Numbered from the stretch's first letter, positions 1 through 9,274 are shown. The stretch is 64,000 nt of DNA from Rhizobium sp. ICMP 5592 (GCF_009498525.1 NZ_QSNT01000001.1:186001-250000), one strand, 5' to 3'. Program-made: numbers and translations. The notes: generated by a model not told the origin, from the letters alone.

Positions 1-955
1 GCTCGTCGATATCCGCTTCCGGCGTCGTGGTCGTCAGCGTGGCGATATCGGAATTCAGATGCACCCGCTGATACTCGGCGACCGAACTCATGACCGAGTG
101 GGCCTTTACAAGGTGGAGACGGGAGATGCCGGCGACGAATTCCGCCACATAGTCATCGGCGGGATTGAGCACGATCTCCTCGGCCGTGCCGACCTGAATG
201 ATGACGCCATCCTTCATGATCGCGATCCGGTCCCCGATGCGGATCGCTTCGTCGAGATCGTGGGTGATGAAGACCGCCGACTTTCCCAGCTCCTTCGTCA
301 GCTGTCGAAACTCGTCCTGAAGCTGGCGTCGGATCAAGGGGTCGAGCGCGCTGAACGGCTCGTCCATCAGAATGATTTCCGGATTTGCAGCAATTGCGCG
401 AGCCAGGCCCACCCGCTGCTGCATACCGCCCGACAGCTCCGCCGGGTAACGGGACAGCCAGTCGGCGAGGCCGACTTTCTCAAGTGCCTCGGTCGCTATC
501 TTGTTTCGCTCCGACTTGCCGATCCCCTGAACTTCCAGCCCAAAGGCGGCGTTCTCGAGAACCGTTCGGTATGGCAGAAGGGCTACGCTTTGAAACACCA
601 TTCCGATGTGACGGGCTCTCGTCTGGCGGAGGTCCGCGGCGCTTAGCGTGGCAAGGTCTTGCCCCTTTACGAGCACCTTGCCAAGGCTCGGCGCGATCAG
701 CCTGTTGAGAAGCCGGATGAGCGTGGATTTTCCGCTGCCGGACAATCCCATGATACAGAAGATCTCGCCGCGACGGACCTGAAGGCTGGCATTGGAAACG
801 CCGACCACGCAGTTGTAGTCCTGAAGGACCTGCTTTTTGGTCAGTCCTTTTTCCACCACGGCTTTTACGGCCGCGCCAGCCTTGTCGCCGAAGATCTTCC
901 AGATCGACTGGCAGTCGATCAAAATGTCGCTGTTGCCGATATCCGATTTGTTCAT
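1..955 (-). CDS. Glycine betaine/proline-type ABC transporter ATP-binding protein (3' end outside window)
   Basis: This is the cytoplasmic ATPase of a quaternary-amine (ProV/OpuAA-type) importer. Translation from the ATG at 955 shows Walker A GLSGSGKST near residue 70, the signature LSGGMQQRVGLARA and Walker B EIILMDEPFSALD, followed by ITHDLDEA and then a C-terminal stretch that would be the regulatory CBS region. The frame is open to base 1, so the C-terminus is missing from the window. The ProV-like form is supported by the long N-terminal extension (about 60 residues) before Walker A. It lies 94 bases downstream of the binding-protein gene in the same operon; the permease is presumably further left. 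The actual substrate is inferred, not proven. Confidence 0.9.
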   Translation of the reverse strand, partial: MNKSDIGNSDILIDCQSIWKIFGDKAGAAVKAVVEKGLTKKQVLQDYNCVVGVSNASLQVRRGEIFCIMGLSGSGKSTLIRLLNRLIAPSLGKVLVKGQDLATLSAADLRQTRARHIGMVFQSVALLPYRTVLENAAFGLEVQGIGKSERNKIATEALEKVGLADWLSRYPAELSGGMQQRVGLARAIAANPEIILMDEPFSALDPLIRRQLQDEFRQLTKELGKSAVFITHDLDEAIRIGDRIAIMKDGVIIQVGTAEEIVLNPADDYVAEFVAGISRLHLVKAHSVMSSVAEYQRVHLNSDIATLTTTTPEADIDE

Positions 956-1012
956 CTCGATCCCCTGGAACCAGTTCAAAGCTGGCTTCTCTTGTCGACT
1001 GATGTTGGGGTT

Positions 1013-1039
1013 GACCGCCCGGAGAAGGACCGGGCGATC
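1013..1039 (-). other. Intercistronic stem-loop after binding-protein gene
   Basis: CGCCCGG (1016-1022) pairs perfectly with CCGGGCG (1030-1036) around a 7-base loop, and two more outer pairs form past a mismatch. It starts just after the binding-protein stop and has no T-run, so it looks like an mRNA-stabilising or partial-attenuation hairpin rather than a terminator. Such a hairpin would keep binding-protein mRNA in excess over the ATPase message. Confidence 0.5.
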
Positions 1040-1049
1040 AATCCGTCGG

Positions 1050-1901
1050 TTAGTTCTTCTTGATGTTCTCCCAACGCTTCAGGAGATCCGCGTGGCTGCT
1101 CGTCCAGTCCTTGACGGCCTGGTCCATGGTCTTGCCGTCCTTGACTTCACCATTGATGGAGGTGATGTCCGCGATCGGGACATAAACACTGGCCATGACT
1201 TCGCGCGCATGCGGGTAGTCCGCCGAGAAGCCTTTATGGCCGATCCAGTAGTAGCTCTGCGGTGGCGGGAAGACGCCCTTCGGGTCCTTGAGGTACTTCA
1301 CCTCGTACTTCTGGACCATCCATGACGGCTCCCAGATCGTGACAGCGATCCATTCCTTGCGGTCATAGGCCGACTTCAGCGCCGCCGACATGGCGGCTGT
1401 GCTGCCCTCGACAAGCTGGAGCTTGAGAGAGTAGTCCTTGACTGCATTCGAGGCGTCGCGCATCAGGCCGGAACCCGGCTCGATGCCGATGATCTTGCCA
1501 CCGAACTTGTCGGCATTTTCGTTGAGCTGCTCGAGCGAATCGATGGGCACGTATTTTGGAACGGCGATGCCCTGATAGAGACCGTGCGAAACCGGCGAAA
1601 TCTTCTCGAGGCGGTTCTTGTTCTTGTCCCAGTAATCCTGGGCCACATAGTCGGTCTGCGAGGCCAGGACCTGGATGTCGCCCTTGCTCAGTGCAGCATA
1701 GGCAATGCCCCATTCGGAGAATTCGGTCACCTTGACGGTGTAACCGGCATCTTCGAGCACTTTCTTGGTGATCCCGGTGATCGGCGTCAGGTCTTCCCAC
1801 GACAGCGTTCCCATCGTGATCGTCTTTTCTTCAGCGTGTGCCGGCAGCATGGTCATTCCGACCATCGCAGCGGCGCATAATGCTTTCCACAATGTCTTCA
1901 C
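1050..1901 (-). CDS. Glycine betaine/proline-type ABC transporter substrate-binding protein (OpuAC/ProX family)
   Basis: This is the periplasmic receptor of the importer whose ATPase lies at 1-955. The preferred start is a GTG at 1901, because AGGAG (1909-1913) sits 7 bases upstream; it gives a 283-residue protein with a signal peptide ending MLPAHA. The mature part carries OpuAC-like features: TMGTLSWEDLTPITG at the N-terminus, an aromatic-rich ligand region (TIWEPSWMVQKYEV) and a late YYWIGHKGF. An upstream ATG would lengthen the N-terminus by 21 residues but lacks a ribosome site. It follows the FAD oxidase gene by 78 bases, so it is probably cotranscribed with the catabolic genes. Family is clear; the ligand (a betaine or other quaternary amine) is inferred. 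Confidence 0.88.
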   Translation of the reverse strand: MKTLWKALCAAAMVGMTMLPAHAEEKTITMGTLSWEDLTPITGITKKVLEDAGYTVKVTEFSEWGIAYAALSKGDIQVLASQTDYVAQDYWDKNKNRLEKISPVSHGLYQGIAVPKYVPIDSLEQLNENADKFGGKIIGIEPGSGLMRDASNAVKDYSLKLQLVEGSTAAMSAALKSAYDRKEWIAVTIWEPSWMVQKYEVKYLKDPKGVFPPPQSYYWIGHKGFSADYPHAREVMASVYVPIADITSINGEVKDGKTMDQAVKDWTSSHADLLKRWENIKKN

Positions 1902-1979
1902 GGTTTTTCTCCTAGTTTTTGTTCCCATTTTTACCGAGGACCCGGCTTGCCCGGTCTTCGCCATTGCGTGGCTGAAGGA

Positions 1980-3326
1980 TCATCCTTCGCGGCCAGCACG
2001 CAATTCCTGCAATCGGATCACCGAGTTGATGCCGAGCCATGCGAACGGCTCCGGCGGCAACCTCGCAGGCTGCGGGTGATCCATGTATTGTTCGAGATGC
2101 TGGGACGCGGTCCCGGTCGCCAGTTCGGCCGCCATCATGCCGGCCAGGGTGCTCTTCACGGTTCCGAGCCCGTTTTCACAACAGGCGGAGTAAAGCCCTT
2201 CCTCGATCTCACCGAAGGCGGGGACGTGGTTCCGGCTAAGGCAGAGCCGCCCAGCCCAGCTATGTGTGAACGGTATGCCCTTCAGACCCGGAAACCGCGC
2301 ATCGAGCGAGTGTCTGTGCTCTTCGGCCATCCTGGCCATACGCCGTTCGCTTACGCTGGTACTCGTCTCGTAGGTGTACTTGGTGCGGATCGCGATGCGC
2401 GACTGGCCGCCGGAGGTGATCTTGCGGACCGTCGCACCCATCGCGTCCGCCGGAAGCAACGCCCATCTGTCACGCCCCGAGGCTTTGCGGCCAAAGTCTT
2501 CCGCCGGAAACGGCGCGGTCATCGATGCGTAGGCGAAGATGTGCATCAAGCGGCCGCGGAAATGGCCGAAATCCTCTACATGGCTGTTAACGCCCAGTAT
2601 CACCTTCGGCGCGGTGACCGTTCCGCGCGGCGACACAGCCGTCCAGGTCCCATTCTCGCGCGCTAGCGATGTGACGGGCGAACGCTCGAAGATCTCCACC
2701 TTGTTCAAAAGCCCGGCGGCAAACTGGCGGATATAGTCCGCCGGCTGGATCAGGACCGCGCCCGGCGTATAAAGCCCGCCGAGATAGTAATCCGATCCGG
2801 TGATCTCGCGCATCTCAGCCGCGTCGAGGAAGGCATGCTCCTCGTCTGCACCCTTCAGGGACTGGCCGAAACTCAAGTTCAGCTTCATGCCCCGCGCCGT
2901 CGCCGCGGCATTGATCTTGCCAGAGGGGTCGAAAGTCTCACGCGACATTCCGTATTCGGCCGCCGCCTGCGTGGCGAACGCGATCGCGGAGCGGTTCTGC
3001 GCCATCTCCAATCGGGTGGCGTCCGTGCCGCCACTCGAATATTCGCTGGAGGAGAGATTGTGCGGAACATCAATCATGAAGCCCGAATTTCGGCCCGCAG
3101 TGCCCTTGCCCGCTTCGCTCGCTTCCAGAACGACGATCCTGTCGTCCGGGCGAAGTTCAAGCAGGCGACGCGCGGCGGATAAACCCGCAAAACCCGCGCC
3201 GATAATCAGCCAATCCGCCGTCACGTTGCCTTCCAGGCTCCGGACCGGAAACGAACGCTGACTGATCGCCTCCCAGCCCGAGATGCCGTTTTCCACCGGC
3301 AGACGTTTGACGGACTTGGTGGTCAT
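1980..3326 (-). CDS. FAD-dependent amine/amino-acid oxidoreductase (DAO family)
   Basis: A 448-residue flavoprotein of the D-amino-acid-oxidase/gamma-glutamylputrescine-oxidase type. The FAD dinucleotide-binding motif IIGAGFAGLSAARRL begins near residue 41, followed by VVLEASEAGKGTAGRNSGFM, the typical PuuB-like second segment. A late motif HSWAGRLCLSRNHVPAFG matches the FAD-contacting C-terminal region. Its ATG overlaps the aldehyde dehydrogenase stop by four bases (ATGA), so the two are translationally coupled. Oxidation of an amine here would give an aldehyde for the neighbouring dehydrogenase. Which amine is used is not visible; uptake through the adjacent betaine-type transporter suggests an N-methylated or quaternary compound. 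Confidence 0.85.
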   Translation of the reverse strand: MTTKSVKRLPVENGISGWEAISQRSFPVRSLEGNVTADWLIIGAGFAGLSAARRLLELRPDDRIVVLEASEAGKGTAGRNSGFMIDVPHNLSSSEYSSGGTDATRLEMAQNRSAIAFATQAAAEYGMSRETFDPSGKINAAATARGMKLNLSFGQSLKGADEEHAFLDAAEMREITGSDYYLGGLYTPGAVLIQPADYIRQFAAGLLNKVEIFERSPVTSLARENGTWTAVSPRGTVTAPKVILGVNSHVEDFGHFRGRLMHIFAYASMTAPFPAEDFGRKASGRDRWALLPADAMGATVRKITSGGQSRIAIRTKYTYETSTSVSERRMARMAEEHRHSLDARFPGLKGIPFTHSWAGRLCLSRNHVPAFGEIEEGLYSACCENGLGTVKSTLAGMMAAELATGTASQHLEQYMDHPQPARLPPEPFAWLGINSVIRLQELRAGREG

Positions 3327-4840
3327 CTGACCGTCTCGTCCACGGACCGATCCGAGACGTCGATCCAGATCGTCTTCAGCTCGGTGTATTGGTCATGCGC
3401 GTGGATCGACTTGTCGCGGCCGCCAAAGCCCGACTCCTTGAAGCCGCCAAATGGTGTAGTTGCGTCGCCCTCGCCAAAGCAATTGACGGTCACCACACCC
3501 GCGCGGATTTCGCGGGAGAGCTTGATCGCATTGCGAAGGCTGCCGGTATAAACCGATGCCGCCAGGCCGTAGGGCGTGTCGTTGGCCAGTGCGATGGCTT
3601 CCGACAGGGAGGTGAAGGTGGTGACCGACAGGATCGGACCGAAGATCTCCTCCTGAAACAGGCGGCTGTCCCGATCGACACCATCGATCACCGTCGGCTC
3701 CACAAAGATCGACCTGTCCGTCTGGCCGCCAAACACCACGGAGAGCTTCTCCTTGGCGGCGTGATCGAGATAGGACTTCACCTTCTCGAAATGCTCCGGG
3801 CTGACCAGCGAGCCGACACGGTTTTCCGGATCGAGCGGATTTCCCATCTTCCAGTCGCGCAGGTAGGCGCCAATGCGGCTGAGAAGCTCGTCCTTGATCG
3901 AGGTGTGAACGATGAGCCTCGAGGTCGCCGAGCAGTTCTCGCCCATATTCCAGAAGGCCCCGGCCACGACCTGTTCGGCGACGAGATCGATGTCTTCGCA
4001 ATCGTCCATGACGACAGCGGGGTTCTTGCCGCCACATTCCAGCACGACGCGCTTCAGGTTGCTGTCGGCGGCATAGCGGAGGAACCGTCTTCCGGTTGCG
4101 GTCGAGCCGGTGAAGCTGACCATGTCTACATGCTTGTGCAGACCGATCGGTTCGCCGACATCCTTGCCGGTCCCGGTGACGATGTTGAGGACACCTGCCG
4201 GAACGCCGGCTTCATGGGCCAGTTCGGCGACGCGCAAGGTCGTGAGCGAAGTCTGCTCGGCCGGCTTCACGATCACGGAGCATCCCGCGGCAAGCGCAGG
4301 CCCGATCTTCCAGGCCAGCATCAGCAATGGGAAGTTCCACGGCAGGACGCAACCGACGACGCCAATCGGTTCGCGCACGACAAGCGTCAAGGCGTTCGCG
4401 CCGACGGGAGCGGTGTTGTCGTAGATCTTGTCGATCAGTTCCGCATGCCAACGGATGGTATGAATCGTGTCCGGCACGTCGACGGTCTGGCATTCGCGGA
4501 TCGGCTTTCCGCTATCAAGGCTCTCCAGGACCGCCAGCTCATGGCTGTTTTCTTCCAAGAGCTTTGCGAATTTGAGGAGGACCGTTTTACGTTCGCCAGG
4601 CGAGCGCAGGTGCCAGCGGCCGTCGTCAAAGGCTTCCTTGGCCTTGCTGACGGCATAGTCGACATCCTCGGCATCGCAGGCCGCTACGGAGGTTAGGACC
4701 TTGCCGGTGGCGGGGTTAATCGTCTCGTAGGTTCTTCCGGATGCAGCCGGTCGAAACGCGCCATTGATAAAGGCGTTTCCGGGAAGTTCGAGCGTCTGCG
4801 CTATTGCTGCATATTCACCGGCGGTCAGAACGTCATGCAT
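3323..4840 (-). CDS. NAD(P)-dependent aldehyde dehydrogenase
   Basis: A 505-residue ALDH-superfamily enzyme that oxidises an aldehyde to a carboxylic acid. All the catalytic features are present: Asn169 in LPWNFPLLMLAWKIGPALAAG-type context, the general base Glu268 in VVLECGGKNP, the nucleophile Cys303 in GENCSATSR, and EEIFGPILSV near the C-terminus. The ATG at 4840 is preferred because GGGAG lies just upstream; a start at 4867 would lie further inside the preceding gene. It overlaps the lyase gene by 8 bases and the oxidase by 4, so it is part of a tight operon. It resembles PuuC/betaine-aldehyde dehydrogenases, consistent with acting on the oxidase product. Confidence 0.92.
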   Translation of the reverse strand: MHDVLTAGEYAAIAQTLELPGNAFINGAFRPAASGRTYETINPATGKVLTSVAACDAEDVDYAVSKAKEAFDDGRWHLRSPGERKTVLLKFAKLLEENSHELAVLESLDSGKPIRECQTVDVPDTIHTIRWHAELIDKIYDNTAPVGANALTLVVREPIGVVGCVLPWNFPLLMLAWKIGPALAAGCSVIVKPAEQTSLTTLRVAELAHEAGVPAGVLNIVTGTGKDVGEPIGLHKHVDMVSFTGSTATGRRFLRYAADSNLKRVVLECGGKNPAVVMDDCEDIDLVAEQVVAGAFWNMGENCSATSRLIVHTSIKDELLSRIGAYLRDWKMGNPLDPENRVGSLVSPEHFEKVKSYLDHAAKEKLSVVFGGQTDRSIFVEPTVIDGVDRDSRLFQEEIFGPILSVTTFTSLSEAIALANDTPYGLAASVYTGSLRNAIKLSREIRAGVVTVNCFGEGDATTPFGGFKESGFGGRDKSIHAHDQYTELKTIWIDVSDRSVDETVR

Positions 4841-5744
4841 TGTTGGCTCCCGATGTGATCTGCGCAACCGTGCGCTTGAGATTGGCGACGACGGTTTGAA
4901 AGGCGCGTTTCTCTTCGGAATTGAGGGGACGAAGCGGCGCCCGAACCGGACCGACCTTCAGTCCGCTCAACTCGCAGCCAAACTTGATAGACTGCACGAA
5001 CTTGCCACCATCGAGCGCGTTCATGAAGGGAAGCATCGCGGACATAATCCGGCGGCCCTTGTCGAAATTCTTTTCAAGAACGCATGCCTCGTAGAGCGCA
5101 ACGTGCTCTCGCGGCAGGAAGTTCGAGCCGGCACAAACCCAGCTTTGAGCGCCCCAGGCGAAGAATTCGAGCGCCTGATCATCCCAGCCACAGGACAGGC
5201 CGATATGCGGAAAGTCGCGTGCCAGCATATGGACGCGCGCCATATCGCCGGAGGCTTCCTTGATCGCGACGACGTTCTTCGACTTGCCGACACGGGAGAA
5301 GTATTCCTCGCCCATGGAGACGCCCATGCGGGCGGGATAGTTGTAGAGCATGATCGGCAGATTGGCGGCCCGGTCGATCGCAAGCGCATGGACCGCATTT
5401 TCCCGATCGGTCGGCATGGCATAGGGGGGTGAGGAGACGAGGATTGCGTCCGCGCCGATTTCCCTGGCTGCCTTGGCGTAGGCGACCGAATCCTCGGTGC
5501 GCGTCGCGCCCGTGCCGATGATCAGCGGCATGCGGCTTCCAAGGACATCTTTCGCGTGGGCTGCGAGATCGAAGCGCTCCTGGGCTGTCTGGGCGTAATA
5601 CTCGCCGGTAGACCCACCGACGATGATGCCATGGACCTTGGCCTCGACGAGGGACTCCAGGACATCGGCAAATGCTTGCCTGTCGATAGTGCCGTCGGCC
5701 GCATAGGGCGTCACCGCCGGCGGATAGATACCTTCAAATTTCAC
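4833..5744 (-). CDS. Dihydrodipicolinate synthase-family (DapA-like) lyase/aldolase
   Basis: A 303-residue class I aldolase-fold protein. The pyruvate/keto-acid binding loop GGSTGEYY (residues 43-50), Tyr134 in MLYNYPARMG and the Schiff-base Lys162 in AIKEASGD are all present. The start is a GTG overlapping the regulator stop (GTGA), with GGAG eight bases upstream. It is unlikely to be the housekeeping lysine-pathway enzyme, since it sits in a GntR-controlled catabolic operon with an oxidase and an aldehyde dehydrogenase. Family members of this kind act as keto-acid dehydratases or aldolases in hydroxyproline, sugar-acid or sialic-acid breakdown. The exact reaction cannot be read from sequence. 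Confidence 0.87.
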   Translation of the reverse strand: MKFEGIYPPAVTPYAADGTIDRQAFADVLESLVEAKVHGIIVGGSTGEYYAQTAQERFDLAAHAKDVLGSRMPLIIGTGATRTEDSVAYAKAAREIGADAILVSSPPYAMPTDRENAVHALAIDRAANLPIMLYNYPARMGVSMGEEYFSRVGKSKNVVAIKEASGDMARVHMLARDFPHIGLSCGWDDQALEFFAWGAQSWVCAGSNFLPREHVALYEACVLEKNFDKGRRIMSAMLPFMNALDGGKFVQSIKFGCELSGLKVGPVRAPLRPLNSEEKRAFQTVVANLKRTVAQITSGANNA

Positions 5745-6451
5745 GATTGTTTCTCCAACGACGCGGAGGCGGCTCCAACGAGCGCATCCGCCTTCAATCC
5801 TTCAGGTGCGATGAACATCTCCATGTTCTCGCGGGAGAGTTCCCAATGCTCGAAGACGAGGTCGACAACGGCGTCTTCGTCATGGGCGGCGATCGCCGCA
5901 ATGAAGCCGTCATGATGTTCGACCGACAGCCTCAGGCGCGTATTCATGTTTTCGTTGCGCGGCCGGAAGAACGTATGGCCGATGCGGGCGTGATCGATGA
6001 GAAGCCGTCCGAGGCTGGGCTGCAGGTAAACATTGCCCGACATCTCGCCCATGATCTCGTGAAAGCGATTGTTCTCCAGAACCATGGCAAGCGGATCGGT
6101 GGATTGGCTTGCCGCGCGAAAACGCTCCTGGGTCTCTTTAAGGTCGGCAAGCTGTTTGGGCTTGAAATTCTGGACCGCCAGACGGCCGATCGCCGCGTAG
6201 ATCATCGGAGCGACGAGAAAGAAGTTCCTGAGCGTCGAGTGGTTCATCGGGATGACCCGAGCACCTCTGTTTTCGCGGATGTCGATATATCCTTCGCCAG
6301 CAAGACGACGAAAGATCTCCCGCACTGGCGTGCGCGAAAGCCCATAACGCTCGCTTAGAGTCGCCTCGTCCAGGTCCTCGTCCGGATCAAGCTCCATGGT
6401 CAGGATCTGGCGCTTCAGGTCGTCGTACAGACTGCTTTTGCTGCTTTTCAT
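5741..6451 (-). CDS. GntR-family transcriptional regulator (FCD/FadR subgroup)
   Basis: A 236-residue regulator with an N-terminal winged helix (LKRQILTMELDPDEDL, then LSERYGLSRTPVREIFRRL near residues 32-50) and an all-helical FCD ligand domain (ENNRFHEIM, then VEHHDGFIAAIAAHDEDAV). The ATG follows a strong GGAGG. It is the first gene of the lyase-dehydrogenase-oxidase-transporter operon and is translationally coupled to the second. It probably represses the operon until a pathway intermediate binds, acting through the large inverted repeat at 6541-6589. Confidence 0.9.
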   Translation of the reverse strand: MKSSKSSLYDDLKRQILTMELDPDEDLDEATLSERYGLSRTPVREIFRRLAGEGYIDIRENRGARVIPMNHSTLRNFFLVAPMIYAAIGRLAVQNFKPKQLADLKETQERFRAASQSTDPLAMVLENNRFHEIMGEMSGNVYLQPSLGRLLIDHARIGHTFFRPRNENMNTRLRLSVEHHDGFIAAIAAHDEDAVVDLVFEHWELSRENMEMFIAPEGLKADALVGAASASLEKQS

Positions 6452-6540
6452 CGAGAACCTCCGGACATTTTAGGGCCGCTCTGAGGCGAGCTTGGCGGCC
6501 GATGTCAGAAAGTTTGCATGGGTTTTGGCATGAGTCAACA

Positions 6541-6589
6541 AAATTGTATTTTCTTTGTACACATTTGCAATATTAAGAAAATACAATTT
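6541..6589. promoter_or_regulatory. Perfect 15-bp inverted repeat, candidate GntR operator
   Basis: AAATTGTATTTTCTT (6541-6555) and its exact reverse complement (6575-6589) flank a 19-base spacer. The repeat lies 90 bases upstream of the GntR start and is very AT-rich against a GC-rich background. Each arm contains TTGTAT/ATACAA, close to half-sites commonly bound by FCD-type GntR proteins, and the spacer starts with TTGTACAC. The rest of the 6452-6950 gap holds no convincing gene. Confidence 0.6.
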
Positions 6590-6950
6590 ATCAATCGCGG
6601 AACTGCGCTCACCTGCAGCGACCGCTCATCGCCGACAGATATATCCGCTCGAATTGTGTGTGTTGCGGCGTTCGAAGCTGGCTCCGACGCAGTTCCGATG
6701 GTGAAGAGCCCCGCCCCACGCCGATGACGGACGCCGCGTCTTTCGAGAGCGTGTCTTGTGAAAGACCAAACTCGACCGGGCGCGTTCCGGTCATACCCCC
6801 GGATCGACGAAGGACGTCTTGCGGATCATCGTCCGGAAGGCAGAGAGGATGAAATCCTAATTGGTCTTTCGAAAACCACTGGGGAGCAAGCCGAAGCCCT
6901 TTCCGCGCCGTATCGATCAGACCGCTATTTTGCCGAAGGGATAGACACCA

Positions 6951-8915
6951 TCAGAACTCCTCCCAACTTCCGGCCGACGCAGCAGCGTTCCCCTGGAAAG
7001 CGGTCGCCAGCTTCGCGGTAAGCCGGCGCGCCGGCGACGCAACAGGCTTCGATATCGTGCTGGCAGCGGCAACGGTGGCGGGTTTGCCGCGATTGGAGGT
7101 GATTTGCGCGCCGATTCTGAACTCCGACAACAGTTGGAACAACGCTTCAGCCTCGGATGCCAAGCTATGGGCAGCAGCTGTGGCCTGCTCGACCATCGCG
7201 GCGTTCTGCTGCGTACCCTGATCCATCGTGTTCACGGACGTGTTGATTTCCTTGAGCCCCGTCGCCTGTTCCTTCGACGCTTCCACGATAGCTCCGACAT
7301 TGCCGTCAACCTGTTGAACCTGGACGACAATCTCTTCCAGCGCCTTTCCGGTTTCGCCGACCAGGGAGACACCGTTTCGGACATGATCATTGGACGTGTT
7401 GATCAGGTCCTTGATCTCTTTCGCGGCTTTTGCCGAGCGCTGGGCAAGCTCACGCACTTCCTGCGCAACGACGGCAAAGCCTTTTCCCGCTTCACCAGCC
7501 CGCGCTGCCTCAACCCCCGCATTCAACGCAAGGAGATTGGTCTGAAAGGCGATCTCGTCAATGACGCCAATGATGTTGCCAATTTCGGTCGCCGACGTTT
7601 CGATCTTGCCCATGGCCTCGACGGCGCTGCGCACGACGCGACCGGAGTGCTCGGCGCTTTCCTTTGTCTTGCGCACGAGATGACCGGCTTCCTGCGCGCG
7701 GTTACTGGACCCCGAAACGGTTATCGTGATCTCCTCCAGCGCTGCCGCTGTTTCCTCTACCGAGGCAGCCTGTTGTTCGGTTCTCTTCGCAAGGTCGTCG
7801 GAGGCGGAGCGAATTTCCTGGGCACCCGATGCGATGGCGCTCGCATTTTCGGCGACCTTTTGCATCGCCAGCCGCAGTCTCTCCACCGCCTGATTGAAAT
7901 CGACGCGCAGTTGGTCGAGCGATGGAATGAACGGGTTCGTAATCTGGCGCGTAAGGTCGCCGCTCGCCAACCCTTGAAGGCCGTCCGCCAGCTGATTCAC
8001 AGCGGCATTGGTTTGTTCCGATAGAGTGTTGCGTTCCGCAGCCTCGGCTTCGAGCCTCTTGCGTTCGCCAATAGCCCGCGTCGTCTCGGCATCCGCGTCT
8101 CGTTCAGCCTTGGCCGAGATTGCATCACGAAGCGCGGCAACAGCGCGAGCCAGCATGCCGATTTCATCGCCGCGCTTTTCCAGCTTGCGGTCACCCTCCA
8201 TGTTGCCTTCGGCCATCGACCGCAACGAGTTCTGAAGTTTGGCTAGCGGCCCGGTAATGGAGCGCGCCGTAAATGCAGCGGCGACGAATGCCAGAAGAAT
8301 AGCAATTCCGAGCGCGGTCAGAGCGAGCGAGTGGAAGCCGCCGGCCGCGCTTTGAACTTCGCTTCCGATCGATTTATTCAGGGCCTCCTGATAGTCGATG
8401 AACTTGTTGATCGCTTTCAGCCAGGCGACGAACTGAGGTCTGGCCTGCTCCAGGAGGATTTTGCGGGCCGCGTCTCCATCGCCTTTGTCCTGAAGTGCGA
8501 TGATCTCGGCGACGAGCGGATTGGTCTTGGCCTGAATTCCGGCGATTTCGTCGAGGATCGCCTTCTCCTCAGCCGTAGCACCGGCCGGCGAAGCGATCAT
8601 CTCCGCCATCTTCTTTTCATTTTCCGAATAGGTCGAGGCGAGCTTCTCGATAACCTTCACGGCAGCCTGTCGCTCATCCACCGATGTCACAAGCGTTACG
8701 TCCCGGATCGCAATTGCCCGGTCGTGAACGCTGCCTCGGTAATTGATCGCGTAGCGCTGCTTTACGCTGTTGATGTCATTGATCAATCCGAGATTGTGAT
8801 CGATCTTCCCAACCTGACTCGTCGAGTAGAATGTCAGGCCGATCATCAGAAGGAGCAGGAAACCGAATCCTGCCGCCAAGCGAGTAACGATGCCGAATGC
8901 TTTCAGACTTGCCAT
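6951..8915 (-). CDS. Methyl-accepting chemotaxis protein
   Basis: A transmembrane chemoreceptor of about 654 residues. It has TM1 (about residues 10-30), a helical periplasmic ligand domain of about 160 residues (4-helix-bundle type), TM2 (about 195-215), a HAMP domain starting at RSITGPLAKL, a second HAMP-like segment around SGDLTRQI, then the signalling domain with the invariant hairpin tip DEIAFQTNLLALNAGVEAAR. The last five residues, SWEEF, match the NWETF-like tether that recruits the CheR methyltransferase. The ATG at 8915 is preferred over 8981 because translation then starts just before TM1. The ligand is unknown; its position next to nutrient-transport operons suggests a nutrient. 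Confidence 0.93.
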   Translation of the reverse strand: MASLKAFGIVTRLAAGFGFLLLLMIGLTFYSTSQVGKIDHNLGLINDINSVKQRYAINYRGSVHDRAIAIRDVTLVTSVDERQAAVKVIEKLASTYSENEKKMAEMIASPAGATAEEKAILDEIAGIQAKTNPLVAEIIALQDKGDGDAARKILLEQARPQFVAWLKAINKFIDYQEALNKSIGSEVQSAAGGFHSLALTALGIAILLAFVAAAFTARSITGPLAKLQNSLRSMAEGNMEGDRKLEKRGDEIGMLARAVAALRDAISAKAERDADAETTRAIGERKRLEAEAAERNTLSEQTNAAVNQLADGLQGLASGDLTRQITNPFIPSLDQLRVDFNQAVERLRLAMQKVAENASAIASGAQEIRSASDDLAKRTEQQAASVEETAAALEEITITVSGSSNRAQEAGHLVRKTKESAEHSGRVVRSAVEAMGKIETSATEIGNIIGVIDEIAFQTNLLALNAGVEAARAGEAGKGFAVVAQEVRELAQRSAKAAKEIKDLINTSNDHVRNGVSLVGETGKALEEIVVQVQQVDGNVGAIVEASKEQATGLKEINTSVNTMDQGTQQNAAMVEQATAAAHSLASEAEALFQLLSEFRIGAQITSNRGKPATVAAASTISKPVASPARRLTAKLATAFQGNAAASAGSWEEF

Positions 8916-9059
8916 GAAGGTTCCCACCCAAGATTTTGAATTTTTGCTGCTGGTGCCAAGCATCAGCGACAAACAGGGCAAGGGAACGTTGCACCGGATG
9001 AGGGCCTGATATTATCGACCCCCAATCATCCCGAAATTTCTGGGCGCTCAATCATCCGC

Positions 9060-9274
9060 CCGCACCCCGGTCTCCACCTGATGCTACATTTCTGAGGCAA
9101 TATGGTTTACATTGTGTAAATCTCACCAATACTCTCGAGAATAATTTCAGATAAATACCGGGACATATAATATTATGTAATTCATCCATTAAATTATACT
9201 TCACTACTATACTTTCACATTTATGACTGCACCTAATATAGAAATTTCCTGACTCAATTAGACCACTTTCTATC
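9060..9274. other. AT-rich intergenic stretch upstream of the chemoreceptor
   Basis: The 8916-9402 gap includes an AT-rich tract (about 9100-9280) unlike the GC-rich surroundings. Short reading frames across it have no ribosome sites or family resemblance, so I see no gene. It probably holds the chemoreceptor promoter; no single -35/-10 pair stands out. Confidence 0.4.
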
